From CAG-452 sp045531335 (GTDB lineage Bacteria; Bacillota; Clostridia; TANB77; CAG-508), in contig JAZSDU010000039.1 of NCBI GenBank assembly GCA_045531335.1, positions 1-19,614 of the forward strand: 19,614 nt of DNA. Reading direction: 5' to 3'. This document shows, one piece after another, positions 6,494 through 14,896 of the stretch. The notes under the pieces were generated by a model. The model did no database searches. It was not told the DNA's origin and saw nothing but the letters and a program-made list of their open reading frames with translations. Within the stretch, counting starts at the first letter, position 1; each line of letters begins with the position of its first letter. The position numbers were made by a program, and so were the translations under genes.

Positions 6494-8143
6494 CTACATT
6501 CTTGAAACAGTTGATTTTACTGGGTTTGGCCTTTTCTTCTTTTTTAATTTATTTAGTTTTTTATATGTCTTTTGCCCGTAAGGAATCATGAAAATTTCTT
6601 CTTGCGATAAAATTTTTAATATAAAAATAGATATTATATATGAAATAATTCCTATTAATAAACAAATAATTAATAGTAACTTACATTGTATTAAACTGCA
6701 CAATCTTATATATGACCAATATGACACTAGTGCCATAATTGCACTTGCTATTATGGGTTTTACTATAAACTTACTTATTTTAAAATCAATATCTATGCTT
6801 TTTCTTAATGCTATAAAACAGATTGCAAAAGAAAACATGTGAGACATGATAGATGAAATTATTGCTCCATTTACTCCGATAATAGGTATTAATGCAATAT
6901 TAAAAACTAGTTTTATAATAGATCCTACTCCAAATGCAATTACAGGTACATTTACCTTTCCTAAGCCTTGTAAAGCCCCATTTATAGTTTGTGTTAGTAC
7001 AACAAAAATAATAATCCAAGATGCAATTGAGAGCATTTCCGAGCCAGATGATGCGTTTGGAAATAATAAATCTAATATCTGACTTGAAAATATACACATA
7101 CATATACTACACGGAATTCCTATTAATATAGTAACTAATATTGAAAATTCTATTCTTCTTTTTGCTATATTTAACTCTTTTTTTGCTATTGCTGCTGAAA
7201 TTGTTGGAACTAAAGCCGTAGCAAAAGCAATATTAAACGAAAACGGAAGTGTTATTAATGTATCTACCTTTCCGCTTAATATACCATATGTTAATGTAGC
7301 TTCTTTTTCTCCAATCACATTTTTTAATATTCTAACTACTGTCAGTGCATCTATAGTTTTAGTAGTAGCCGAAAATAATGCACTTAATGCAATAGGTATA
7401 GAAACAACAAGTATACTTTTAATTATTTTCATTACACTATCTTTTTTATGAATCTTTGAAGAAATAACTTCTTGCCAAACTTCTTTTTTCCTTTTTATAA
7501 AATATTTGTAAAGATAAAACAAACTAAATAATGTAGCAAGAGTTGTAGCAAGAGTAGCTCCGGCTGCCATTAGAATTGTATTCTTAGAAGATATAGATGC
7601 TATTTGTTCTACTATTAATATAGTTAATACTGTTTTAAATATTTGTTCTAGGCTCTGTGAATTAGCTGTAACTGATAAATTTTCTCTTCCATTAAAATAA
7701 CCTTTTAATACAGATTCAACAGAAACCAAGAATACAGATGGTGAAAGTGCTAATATTGTAAGTTCTGCCTCTGGTATTTGTAAATAAACATTTGCTATGT
7801 ATTCTGCCCCAAAAAACAATATACTACTACCAACAAATCCTAATATACCAAACATTGCAAATGCTATCTTAAATATTCTATATGCTCCTTTATTATCTCC
7901 TATTGCAACTTTACTTGACACCAACTTAGAAATACTGTTAGGAACTCCTATAGATGATATTGTAAGAAATAACGCATATATTTGAAAAGCACTGCTATAA
8001 ATTGCATTCCCTTTATCTCCAAATCCTTCTCTGTTAGTTAAATACAGTTTATATACTAGTCCTACTATTTTTATAATAACTTGTGAAAACATAAGTACAA
8101 TTACGCCTTGCATAAAGCTATTTTGTTGATTTCTTGTTTTAAT
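6494..8143 (-). CDS. SpoVB/MurJ-type lipid flippase (oligosaccharidyl-lipid/polysaccharide flippase superfamily)
   Basis: This multi-pass membrane protein is of the family that moves lipid-linked precursors (lipid II, teichoic or polysaccharide units) across the membrane. It includes SpoVB of the spore cortex, and I cannot tell the members apart here. From the first ATG (8113) it has 539 residues. Hydrophobic helices run throughout and the last ~30 residues are a basic cytosolic tail (KKTYKKLNKLKKKKRP). I extend the start to ATT at 8143 (549 residues). A strong AAGGAGG (8151-8158) lies 8 nt before it, while the ATG has no binding site. The added MKTRNQQNSF also matches the usual N-terminal pattern before the first helix. 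There is no in-frame ATG, GTG or TTG in between. A long hairpin lies directly upstream. Confidence 0.85.
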   Translation of the reverse strand: MKTRNQQNSFMQGVIVLMFSQVIIKIVGLVYKLYLTNREGFGDKGNAIYSSAFQIYALFLTISSIGVPNSISKLVSSKVAIGDNKGAYRIFKIAFAMFGILGFVGSSILFFGAEYIANVYLQIPEAELTILALSPSVFLVSVESVLKGYFNGRENLSVTANSQSLEQIFKTVLTILIVEQIASISSKNTILMAAGATLATTLATLFSLFYLYKYFIKRKKEVWQEVISSKIHKKDSVMKIIKSILVVSIPIALSALFSATTKTIDALTVVRILKNVIGEKEATLTYGILSGKVDTLITLPFSFNIAFATALVPTISAAIAKKELNIAKRRIEFSILVTILIGIPCSICMCIFSSQILDLLFPNASSGSEMLSIASWIIIFVVLTQTINGALQGLGKVNVPVIAFGVGSIIKLVFNIALIPIIGVNGAIISSIMSHMFSFAICFIALRKSIDIDFKISKFIVKPIIASAIMALVSYWSYIRLCSLIQCKLLLIICLLIGIISYIISIFILKILSQEEIFMIPYGQKTYKKLNKLKKKKRPNPVKSTVSRM

Positions 8144-8162
8144 TTTAATTGCCTCCTTTTGT

Positions 8163-8263
8163 CAAGAATTCGCTCGGAGTAAAAAATTGAATTTGTTTCA
8201 TGAAATTATTTAAATTTATGTTAAATTTGTTTTTTGCAATTTTTTGCTCGGACCAAATTCTTG
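8163..8263. other. 101-nt imperfect inverted repeat upstream of the flippase gene
   Basis: Arms 8163-8189 and 8237-8263 are 27 nt each and pair at about 24 positions, counting one wobble in the minus sense. Perfect outer (CAAGAATT) and inner (AAAAAATTG) blocks flank a central part in which both arms carry GCTCGGA. The loop is 47 nt and AT-rich. It ends a few bases before the flippase ribosome binding site. It could be a leader RNA, a two-way operator for the divergent genes or a MITE remnant. The rest of the gap (8264-8366) is AT-rich with no further feature I can support. Confidence 0.6.
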
Positions 8264-8380
8264 ATGTTTCTTTTTCCTTCTTTAATATATATGAACTTTT
8301 TAGTTAAAAAGACTTGTTTTTTTTGCATTTTTATAAGATAATATATATGTAGAAAAATATATATTTGCGGGGGATTAAAA

Positions 8381-10696
8381 TTGAAATATTTAGATAAATT
8401 TTTAAAAACACTAAAAACTGATAGAAATACATTTTTTACTTATTTATTTACTTTACTTACAACATATATAATAGTTGATAGAGTTGTAGAATTATTAATA
8501 TTAACTTTCACTGGTATGTCAGTTTCTTATTGGGGACCTATAAAATATACTTTAGCGTTGGCTTGCCCAATATTTGGATTTCTATTTTCTTATCCATCTA
8601 AATTCTGTAAGTCAAGTCAAAACAAAAAATCGTTTTTCTGTACATATTGTATCTGCTTATATGTAGTAGGTATTTCTGCTCTTGTTCAATGGCTTAATCA
8701 TCTAGCTTGGATAGGGATATTATCACTTCCAAATTACCAAGTCATTGTTGCAGAGTTTTCTGATTTAATAAAAAATGCTTTCACTGCAGTTACAATATAT
8801 ATACCGCTTGTTACTTTTTATAAATTAATACAGTGGTTAAATAGAACTGTTAATGATCCAATATTCCCAAACCCTTTTATGGAGTCTATTGAAGATTTCC
8901 AAGGCTTAGATATTTCAGCACCTGATGGAACAACTGGTCCATATAGCTTAGAAATAGAAATATGTAAAGATAGAATGAGCGGAAAACCTGTTAAACTAAT
9001 TGAAACCAGAAGATTCCAACCAATGGTTGTAATTGGTCCTTCAGGAACAGGTAAAACTGCAATGGTAATGGAACCTATGATTGCAAGAGACCTAGAAAAG
9101 AAATTTTTCTTTAGAGAAGTTGCAAAAGAAATGGGATACACAGCATTAAAAACAAATATTGCAGTGCTAAACAAACCATATGATAATGATTATTTAAATA
9201 AAAATTTCCATCTATCTATGCTTACACCTGTAGAAGGTAAAGAAAAAGTATATAAAGCATATATGAATAAAATGATATCTGAAATAACACCAGATGGAAA
9301 AATAATTTATAAAAATTTCGGTGTTACAGTTGTTACACCTGACGCAGATCATACAGATAGAATAAAAGAAGTTGCTAAGAACTTTGACATTCCAGTTATA
9401 GAAATAGATCCAACTAATCCAAATTCAATAGGTTTGAATCCTTTTATAATAAAAGCTCCTGATTTATGTGGATTAATAATTTCTTTAGCTATCAAAGGTC
9501 TATATGACCCTGCTAACCTTAATGCTGATCAAGTATATGCAGAAGATATAGCAATTCAGGCAATTCAAAATTTAGTAATACTTTTAAAAGTAATGTACCC
9601 TAGAATGCATGACGGATTAATGCCTAACTTAGAAGATATGTTAAGATGTTTTACAAACTTTGATTTAGTTCAAGAAATGTGCGAAGAAATGAAAAAAGAT
9701 CCAGTACTTGCAAAAGAATACGATCTTCAAATTGGATATTTTGAGCAAAATTTCTATAGAGACTCTGTAGGAAAACAAGATATGCAAAAATATGTACATT
9801 TTGTATCATCTACATTAGATATGCTTTTAAGAGCTTCACAAGCAAGAAATATAATTTGTAATAGATATAATAACATAGATTTTACTGATGTAATTAATAA
9901 TGGTAAAGTTGTTCTTTTATCAACTAGACCTTACGAAATAGGTGGAACTGCACACAAAGGTTTTGGTAACTTCTTCTTAATGCTTATGATGTGTGCCGTT
10001 GAAATCAACCGTGACCTTGCTAGAAATAGAATTCCTCACTTTATATATGTAGACGAATTTGACCAATATGCTACTGATGCACTTTCAGATATGTATACAA
10101 TATTTAGGAAGTTTAAAATAGGCGTAATCTTCTCTGCTCAAACATTAAGTAGGTTAGGCAAAAAGATGGATGTATTAATGGCAAATTCACCTACTAAAAT
10201 AACATTTGGTAATAGTACTCCTGAAGAATTAAGCTGGTGGACTCAAGAATTTGGAAAAAGAAAAGAATGGAAAGTTAGTTATAGTTACGATAAGCAAGAC
10301 GGTGAATATTCTGAAAAATTTGGAAATCCATCATGGGACTGGGTAGACCATATGAAACTTGGTAAAATCCAAGGCTTAAAATTCAAAAACATTATTTATA
10401 AAATTAAAAATAAAAAAGGTAAAAATGTTGTTAATTATGGTAATGTAGACTTCTTAGAAAGTAAATACAAAACCCCTCATAAAACTAAAAAATATAATTT
10501 TAGCAAATACATAACTGCAATAGAAAATTCTAATGATAAAGAAGAGAATTATAAATGGGACCCTAGAAAAGTAAAATTTGAAGAAGACGAACGTGGTGAT
10601 GTAGATCCTATCCAAACAAACACTACTGATTCATCATATTTCTTCAATAACGAAGATGCAATTAGTTTTAACTTGGGAAATAATAATGAAGAATAA
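8381..10696 (+). CDS. VirD4/TraG-like type IV coupling ATPase
   Basis: Proteins of this type are membrane-anchored hexameric ATPases that link a relaxase-DNA complex to a conjugative secretion channel. The 771-residue product has four likely membrane helices in residues 17-150. The Walker A motif GPSGTGKT is at 219-226, after the typical MVVIGP strand. The Walker B motif FIYVDEF is near 554-560, and SAQTLSRL follows. The C-terminal ~130 residues are polar and probably flexible. The start is TTG at 8381, preceded by GCGGGGG. It is alone on the plus strand and converges with a replication-relaxation-like gene, a common partner on Firmicutes plasmids and ICEs. No relaxase or channel gene is in the window, so it may be a remnant of a mobile element or a domesticated copy. 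Its base composition does not differ obviously from its neighbours. Confidence 0.85.
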   Translation: MKYLDKFLKTLKTDRNTFFTYLFTLLTTYIIVDRVVELLILTFTGMSVSYWGPIKYTLALACPIFGFLFSYPSKFCKSSQNKKSFFCTYCICLYVVGISALVQWLNHLAWIGILSLPNYQVIVAEFSDLIKNAFTAVTIYIPLVTFYKLIQWLNRTVNDPIFPNPFMESIEDFQGLDISAPDGTTGPYSLEIEICKDRMSGKPVKLIETRRFQPMVVIGPSGTGKTAMVMEPMIARDLEKKFFFREVAKEMGYTALKTNIAVLNKPYDNDYLNKNFHLSMLTPVEGKEKVYKAYMNKMISEITPDGKIIYKNFGVTVVTPDADHTDRIKEVAKNFDIPVIEIDPTNPNSIGLNPFIIKAPDLCGLIISLAIKGLYDPANLNADQVYAEDIAIQAIQNLVILLKVMYPRMHDGLMPNLEDMLRCFTNFDLVQEMCEEMKKDPVLAKEYDLQIGYFEQNFYRDSVGKQDMQKYVHFVSSTLDMLLRASQARNIICNRYNNIDFTDVINNGKVVLLSTRPYEIGGTAHKGFGNFFLMLMMCAVEINRDLARNRIPHFIYVDEFDQYATDALSDMYTIFRKFKIGVIFSAQTLSRLGKKMDVLMANSPTKITFGNSTPEELSWWTQEFGKRKEWKVSYSYDKQDGEYSEKFGNPSWDWVDHMKLGKIQGLKFKNIIYKIKNKKGKNVVNYGNVDFLESKYKTPHKTKKYNFSKYITAIENSNDKEENYKWDPRKVKFEEDERGDVDPIQTNTTDSSYFFNNEDAISFNLGNNNEE

Positions 10697-10700
10697 AAAA

Positions 10701-10733
10701 ATGAACTCAATTTATGAGTTCATTTTTATTTTT
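10701..10733. terminator. Bidirectional terminator between converging genes
   Basis: ATGAACTCA (10701-10709) and TGAGTTCAT (10715-10723) form a 9-bp stem with loop ATTTA. T-rich sequence follows on the plus strand and an A-run precedes, so it works for both the coupling ATPase gene and the converging gene. Confidence 0.85.
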
Positions 10734-10740
10734 ATTAAAA

Positions 10741-10768
10741 AACGAACGGCTGATAGCCGCCCGTACAT
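10741..10768. repeat. GC-rich palindromic unit
   Basis: ACGAACGGCTGATAGCCGCC with CCGTACAT forms a short palindrome (CGGCT-GAT-AGCCG) between two converging genes. In composition and location it resembles the other GC-rich intergenic units, but its core differs. Confidence 0.5.
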
Positions 10769-10772
10769 ATTT

Positions 10773-11708
10773 TTATGCTAGTAACTTTAGATTTACTTCT
10801 TCCATTTTGTATTTACCTGTTGTTTCATCAATTTTGAATTCTATTAAAGATTTTTCTAGAGAATCACTATTTTGTCTTAGATCTGTTGTAAATAGTAATT
10901 TTAAATTAGGTATCTCCAATTTGTTAGTTACAATTACTTTTAAAATTTCTACCATATGTTTGTTATCTTCTGCAACTAATATTAATTGTGGTTTTATTTC
11001 AAAGCCAGAATCAAATGTAACAAAGCTTTCATAAAAATCAACATATAGTTTCATTCTATCAATCAACTTATTTTCCCAATCATCTTCTCTTCTTATTGTT
11101 TCAAATATAAAGTCAATAGATTTTCCGCTTTTGCTTAATTTTACTCCTGCTTGGCATTTAAATATTTTTCCAAGTTTTTTTGCAGTTAATGTTGGTTTTA
11201 TTGTATATGTATCAAATGCGCTTACTTTTCTTAAATAAGCTATAATTACTTGGTTACCTGCTAATCTTTTCTTTATCATACCTACTGGTTTTGTATTGTC
11301 TGTAGGTTGCCATTTACACTCAATACCTCTTGAATTAAGAAGATATTTACCCATTTTTTCTAAACAATAAATTCTATAAATACATTTTCCTTCTTCTGAT
11401 GTAAAATAGTATCTAGTCAATATTTTAGATTTTACCAACTGTTCAAGTTTATTATTCAATTTATCTTGAGACTTTATATCTTCTCCTTTATGTGTTAATA
11501 TTTGATAAATTTGTCTTGAAGTTATAAATTCAAAATCATTTACTAATTCCATTATCTTAAAATGTATATCGGTAATATGTCCTATATTTATTTTATGTAT
11601 GATTTGATTCATTGACACATATCCATCTTTACCGTCAAAAGTTTTAATTTCTCCTTCTCTTATTGCAAATGGTGATACTTCTGTTTTAATTTCATTATCT
11701 TCTACCAT
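10773..11708 (-). CDS. Replication-relaxation-like protein
   Basis: The 311-residue product resembles the replication-relaxation family, winged-helix proteins found mainly on Firmicutes plasmids and conjugative elements. A helix-turn-helix-like segment lies at about residues 40-100 (ELVNDFEFITSRQIYQIL and following). A mixed alpha/beta part follows, including KSIDFIFETIRREDDWENKLIDRMKLYVDFYESF near 190-225. There is no membrane segment. GGAGG lies 8 nt before the ATG, and a palindrome, CCATAATTATGG, overlaps the start. It is 30 bp after the S1-domain gene and probably co-transcribed with it, and it converges with the coupling ATPase. The family call rests on overall pattern only. Confidence 0.6.
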   Translation of the reverse strand: MVEDNEIKTEVSPFAIREGEIKTFDGKDGYVSMNQIIHKINIGHITDIHFKIMELVNDFEFITSRQIYQILTHKGEDIKSQDKLNNKLEQLVKSKILTRYYFTSEEGKCIYRIYCLEKMGKYLLNSRGIECKWQPTDNTKPVGMIKKRLAGNQVIIAYLRKVSAFDTYTIKPTLTAKKLGKIFKCQAGVKLSKSGKSIDFIFETIRREDDWENKLIDRMKLYVDFYESFVTFDSGFEIKPQLILVAEDNKHMVEILKVIVTNKLEIPNLKLLFTTDLRQNSDSLEKSLIEFKIDETTGKYKMEEVNLKLLA

Positions 11709-11738
11709 AATTATGGCCTCCTTTTTTCTTGTCTACAG

Positions 11739-12545
11739 TTAGACAATAATTAATTTAATTTTTTTCTTTTCTGGTATAATTCTTTTTATATAAACCTCCA
11801 CTTTTTGTCCGTATTCTATATTTTCTTTATATTCTGCAAGACCTATAAGATTTGGTTTTAATTCCACAAATATACCATTTTTAGACTTTTCTGTTTCTCT
11901 AGCTATACCTTCAACCGTCATACCTTCATCTAAACCTGAAATATTTTCCTCCCATGTTCCAAACATTTCTTTATAGCTAAGAATCACTCTATTTGTTTTC
12001 CTATCTATAGATTTTATCATAATTTTTATCTTTTGTCCAATTTTAAATCTTTCAAATGGAGATTTTATTCTTGCAACCGAAATATCTTCTATGTGAACAA
12101 GCCCTACAATGCCTCCACCAATTTCAACAAATGCTCCATATGGTCTTATATTTTTTACAATTCCATATACACACATTCCTTCTTTTAAATCATTCCTCAT
12201 CCAATCTATGGCCTCTTTCCCAACAGCTTTTCTTGATAATATAACAATATCTTCTCTTGTAATATCTTTCACCTTGAATTGAACAAATTTATCTATTTTG
12301 CTTGTACATATATTTGGCTTTGGAAATCCAGTTTCATCAATATTAACTGCTTCGACTTCCTCTCTTGGAATTATTCCTGTTATATTGTTTCCTAAATCTA
12401 AATACAGATTATAATTACTATCACATTTAGTTACTTTTGCTTGCATTATTTTTCCATTTACTGATGCTATATTTAATTCATCTAATGAAAATGCCTTATT
12501 AACATCGTTCCATCCTTCTGGAATGAATTTTTGATTATAATCCAT
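11739..12545 (-). CDS. S1-domain RNA-binding protein (ribosomal protein S1-like)
   Basis: The 268-residue product has three S1/OB-type repeats. The first is about residues 28-100 (divergent). The second is about 120-193, with the classic pattern GMCVYGIVKNIRPYGAFVEIGGGIVGLVHIEDIS. The third is about 205-268. Such proteins bind single-stranded RNA and the short Firmicutes versions are often annotated as S1; it is about half the length of E. coli S1, so the exact role is uncertain. AAGGAGA lies about 8 nt before the ATG. It sits 71 bp after the RluB-type gene and 30 bp before the replication-relaxation-like gene. Confidence 0.85.
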   Translation of the reverse strand: MDYNQKFIPEGWNDVNKAFSLDELNIASVNGKIMQAKVTKCDSNYNLYLDLGNNITGIIPREEVEAVNIDETGFPKPNICTSKIDKFVQFKVKDITREDIVILSRKAVGKEAIDWMRNDLKEGMCVYGIVKNIRPYGAFVEIGGGIVGLVHIEDISVARIKSPFERFKIGQKIKIMIKSIDRKTNRVILSYKEMFGTWEENISGLDEGMTVEGIARETEKSKNGIFVELKPNLIGLAEYKENIEYGQKVEVYIKRIIPEKKKIKLIIV

Positions 12546-12616
12546 ATTGATTTTCTCCTTATCTTTTGTGTGTTCGTTTTAATAATTATATAATCAGTAA
12601 TTTACTTTTTCAATAA

Positions 12617-13340
12617 TTATTTTAACAAATTATCTATTTCAGATTTTTTTAAATATCTCCAAGCTCCAATTTTTAAGTCTTTTACTGTTAAATTTCCAAT
12701 TTTACTTCTATGCAAGCTTAATACTTTTTTATTAATTGCTTCACACATTCTTCTTATTTGTCTATTTTTACCTTCATGTATAGTAATTTGAATTCTACTA
12801 GTATTTTTTTCTTCATCAATTTTTAATATTTTAATACGGGATTTAGATGTAATAAACCCACCTATATCAACACCATTTTCTAATTTTTCTATATCTTCTT
12901 TTGTAATTATTCCAACTACTGTTACATTATATGTTTTTTCTATTTCATGTTTTGGATGTGTTACTTTATATACAAATTCTCCGGTCATCAGTTAAAATTA
13001 TAGCTCCTGAAGTATACATATCAAGTCTTCCTACTGGTACTAGTCTTTTATTTGTTTTTACTAAATCAAGTACAGTCTTTCTATTAAACTGGTCCTTTAC
13101 AGTTGTTACATAATCTATTGGTTTGTTTAAAAGAATATATGTATAATCTTTTTTTGAATTTTTGATTTGTTTTCCGTTATATTCTACTATGTCTTTATTT
13201 GGATTTATTTTAGTTCCTAAAACGTTTATCTCTATTCCATTAACTCGTACCTTGCCTTGAAGGATTAATTCTTCACATTTCCTCCTAGATGCAATTCCGC
13301 TATCTGCTAAAAATTTTTGTAATCTGATTTCTTCTTCCAT
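12617..13340 (-). CDS. rluB: RsuA/RluB-type pseudouridine synthase, read through a +1 frameshift at CGG
   Basis: Enzymes of this family convert a specific uridine of rRNA to pseudouridine. I start at the ATG at 13340 (MEEEIRLQKFLADSG), just after GGAAAG. Residues 1-60 are an S4 RNA-binding domain. The catalytic motif GRLDMYTSG has Asp107. The frame then reads ...ILTDD and meets CGG AGA (CGG at 12983-12981), with a stop five codons on. Omitting the C gives TDD-GEFVYKVTHPKHEIEKTYNV, exactly the family's TNDG...THP.HE.EKTY pattern, running on to 12617. The joined length of 240 residues is normal. Every conserved motif is intact on both sides, which argues against decay. It lies 16 bp after the RluD-type gene in the same operon. 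RsuA and RluB cannot be separated with certainty. Confidence 0.85.
12980..12986 (-). other. +1 recoding site CGGA in the RluB-type gene
   Basis: In the minus sense the bases are GAC CGG AGA in the incoming frame and GAC (C) GGA GAA in the outgoing frame. The extra base is the C at 12983. The restored codon is the conserved Gly of the TNDG motif. Confidence 0.8.
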
Positions 13341-13355
13341 GTTCTTTCCTTTTCT

Positions 13356-13376
13356 TTTATAAATTGTTGTTTGTAT
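13356..13376. repeat. 21-bp exact direct repeat, copy 1 (second copy 16570-16590)
   Basis: The same 21 bases occur at the end of the RluD-type gene, covering its last codons and stop, and in the leader of the membrane-protein gene. An exact match of this length is above chance even in AT-rich DNA, but only two copies are present. Confidence 0.5.
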
Positions 13377-14287
13377 CATTGTTTTTATTTAATTTTTCTA
13401 ATATTTCCTCAAAATACTCTGGCAATGGTGCTTCAAATTTCACTTTTTCTTTTGTAGTAGGATGTATAAATTCTAATTTAGCTGCATGTAAACATTGTCC
13501 TTTTACTTCAAATGGATTCCTTCCATTTGAGTATACTTCATCTCCTACTATTGGGTATCCTATCTCAGCCATGTGTACTCTTATTTGGTGAGTTCTTCCA
13601 GTTTTTATATTTACTTCTATGTATGTAAATCCATTATATCTTTTTATTACTTTAAATTCTGTTATTGCTTCTTTACCTTTTTTATTTACAGCCATCTTTT
13701 TTCTATCTTTTGTGCTTCTTCCAATAGGCATATTAATAACTGCTTCATTTTCTTTTATATTGCCTCTAACTAATGCAAAATAAGTTTTTTTAACTTCTCT
13801 ATTCTTTATTTGTTCACTTATATCAATATGTGATTTATCATTTTTTGCAATAATCACTAAGCCTGATGTATCTTTGTCTATTCTATGTACAACTCCTGGG
13901 CGTATTTCACCACCTATTCCTGAAAGACTATCCTTACACTTGGCCATTATTGCATTCACAAGTGTTCCATCTGGATTTCCGTGCACCTGGATGTACAACC
14001 ATTCCCTTTTGCTTATTTACTAATAATATATCTTCATCTTCATAAATAATATCTAACGGAATATCTTGTGGTAACAAATTAGTTTCTTTAAGCTGTTCTT
14101 CTTGTATTGTTAAATAATCTCCTTCTATAACTTTATATGAAACCTTTACTTTATTTGCATTTACTAAAATATTCCCTTCTTCTATCATTCTTTGAATAGA
14201 ACTTCTTGAAATATCTTGTTCTAATTTTGATATTACTTTGTCTAATCTAATTCCTTCATCTTCTTTTTTTATTTTGTATTCGTTCAT
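13357..14287 (-). CDS. rluD: RluD-family pseudouridine synthase, read through a +1 frameshift at CGG
   Basis: RluD-type enzymes make pseudouridines in 23S rRNA helix 69, next to the decoding centre; family members with other targets exist. The product starts MNEYKIKKEDEGIRLDKV with an S4 domain at residues 10-75, then IIYEDEDILLVNKQKGMVVHPGA. There the frame meets CGG AAA (CGG at 13981-13979), and unshifted reading stops 16 codons later. Omitting the C gives HPGA-GNPDGTLVNAI and then RPGVVHRIDKDTSGLVI, with catalytic Asp137, and the typical GRTHQIRVHMA and HAAKLEFIHP segments. The joined protein is 309 residues, a normal length. It lies just after lspA, a common Firmicutes order. All motifs are intact, so I treat it as expressed and not as a pseudogene. 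Confidence 0.87.
13978..13984 (-). other. +1 recoding site CGGA in the RluD-type gene
   Basis: In the minus sense the bases are GCA CGG AAA incoming and GCA (C) GGA AAT outgoing. The extra base is the C at 13981. The restored codon is the conserved Gly of HPGAGNP. Confidence 0.8.
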
Positions 14288-14323
14288 TAAATTCTCCTAT
14301 TGATTATTTTATCTGTTTTACGC

Positions 14324-14393
14324 GTAGGGGCGTGCATCGCACGTCCGCAAATATATATCAATTTTTTCTCGGACGACCACTGGTCGCCCCTAC
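14324..14393. repeat. Inverted pair of GC-rich palindromic units
   Basis: Units 14324-14347 (GTAGGGGCG...CGTCCG) and 14370-14393 (CGGACG...CGCCCCTAC) are opposite in orientation and each is itself a hairpin, with a 22-bp AT-rich spacer. They fill the gap between lspA and the RluD-type gene. The same family occurs at 3879-3905 and, more diverged, at 1667-1739. Confidence 0.75.
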
Positions 14394-14404
14394 AACGTTT
14401 GCAA

Positions 14405-14896
14405 TTAGTTTTTTCTTTCTTTAATCAAATTAATAATCAGATTTATCCCAATTATCAAGCATCCAATTACCACACATATATCTGCTAAGTTGAAAACTGG
14501 ATATTTTATTATCGAATTAAAATCTATATAGTCTATAACAAAACCTCTAAATATTCTATCTATTAAATTTCCTATTCCCCCAGCTACTATTAATCCTAAA
14601 TTGAATAATATATGAATAGGTATACTGTTGTTTTTTGATAGTATAAATTTAATTATAAGAATTATTATAACTAGACTTACAATAATAAACATGAATGTAC
14701 TATCATTTCCTATACCATAAGCACCGCCATTATTCTCTACATATGTAAAACTAAGTACTCCATCAATTATCCTTATACTTGAATTAAATAAACTATCCAC
14801 TATTATAAATTTTATTACTTGGTCTATCACAACAACGACTGTAATCATAATAATTAAATAGATTATTCTTTTATTTTTTATAATATTATCTCTAAT
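14405..14896 (-). CDS. lspA: Lipoprotein signal peptidase (signal peptidase II)
   Basis: LspA is the membrane aspartic protease that removes the signal peptide from diacylated prolipoproteins. The sequence shows VIDQVIKF in helix 1, the VENNGGAYGI loop, GGIGNLIDRIFRGFVIDYIDF with the first catalytic Asp, and PVFNLADICVVIG with the second. The only ATG (14848) would cut helix 1 in half. The frame is open for another 18 codons, to just after an in-frame TAG. I place the start at ATT 14896-14894, which overlaps the previous gene's stop as ATTAG with AGG about 9 nt upstream. That gives 163 residues, the normal length, with a basic N-terminus (RDNIIKNKR) before a full helix. ATT as start is an inference. 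Confidence 0.9.
   Translation of the reverse strand: MRDNIIKNKRIIYLIIMITVVVVIDQVIKFIIVDSLFNSSIRIIDGVLSFTYVENNGGAYGIGNDSTFMFIIVSLVIIILIIKFILSKNNSIPIHILFNLGLIVAGGIGNLIDRIFRGFVIDYIDFNSIIKYPVFNLADICVVIGCLIIGINLIINLIKERKN

Noticed and set aside
6484..6507. Inverted repeat TTTCAAGA/TCTTGAAA at the flippase stop as a terminator
   Set aside because: No T-run follows on the minus strand; it may be chance in AT-rich DNA.
8818..9174. Minus-strand ORF inside the coupling ATPase gene, and similar long shadow ORFs opposite tuf, fusA, ssb and greA
   Set aside because: They lie opposite strongly conserved proteins and have neither ribosome binding sites nor family motifs.
12617..14287. Calling the two pseudouridine synthase genes pseudogenes
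   Set aside because: Both are intact apart from one base, keep all catalytic motifs, and share the same CGG-A break with a third gene. Independent decay does not explain that.
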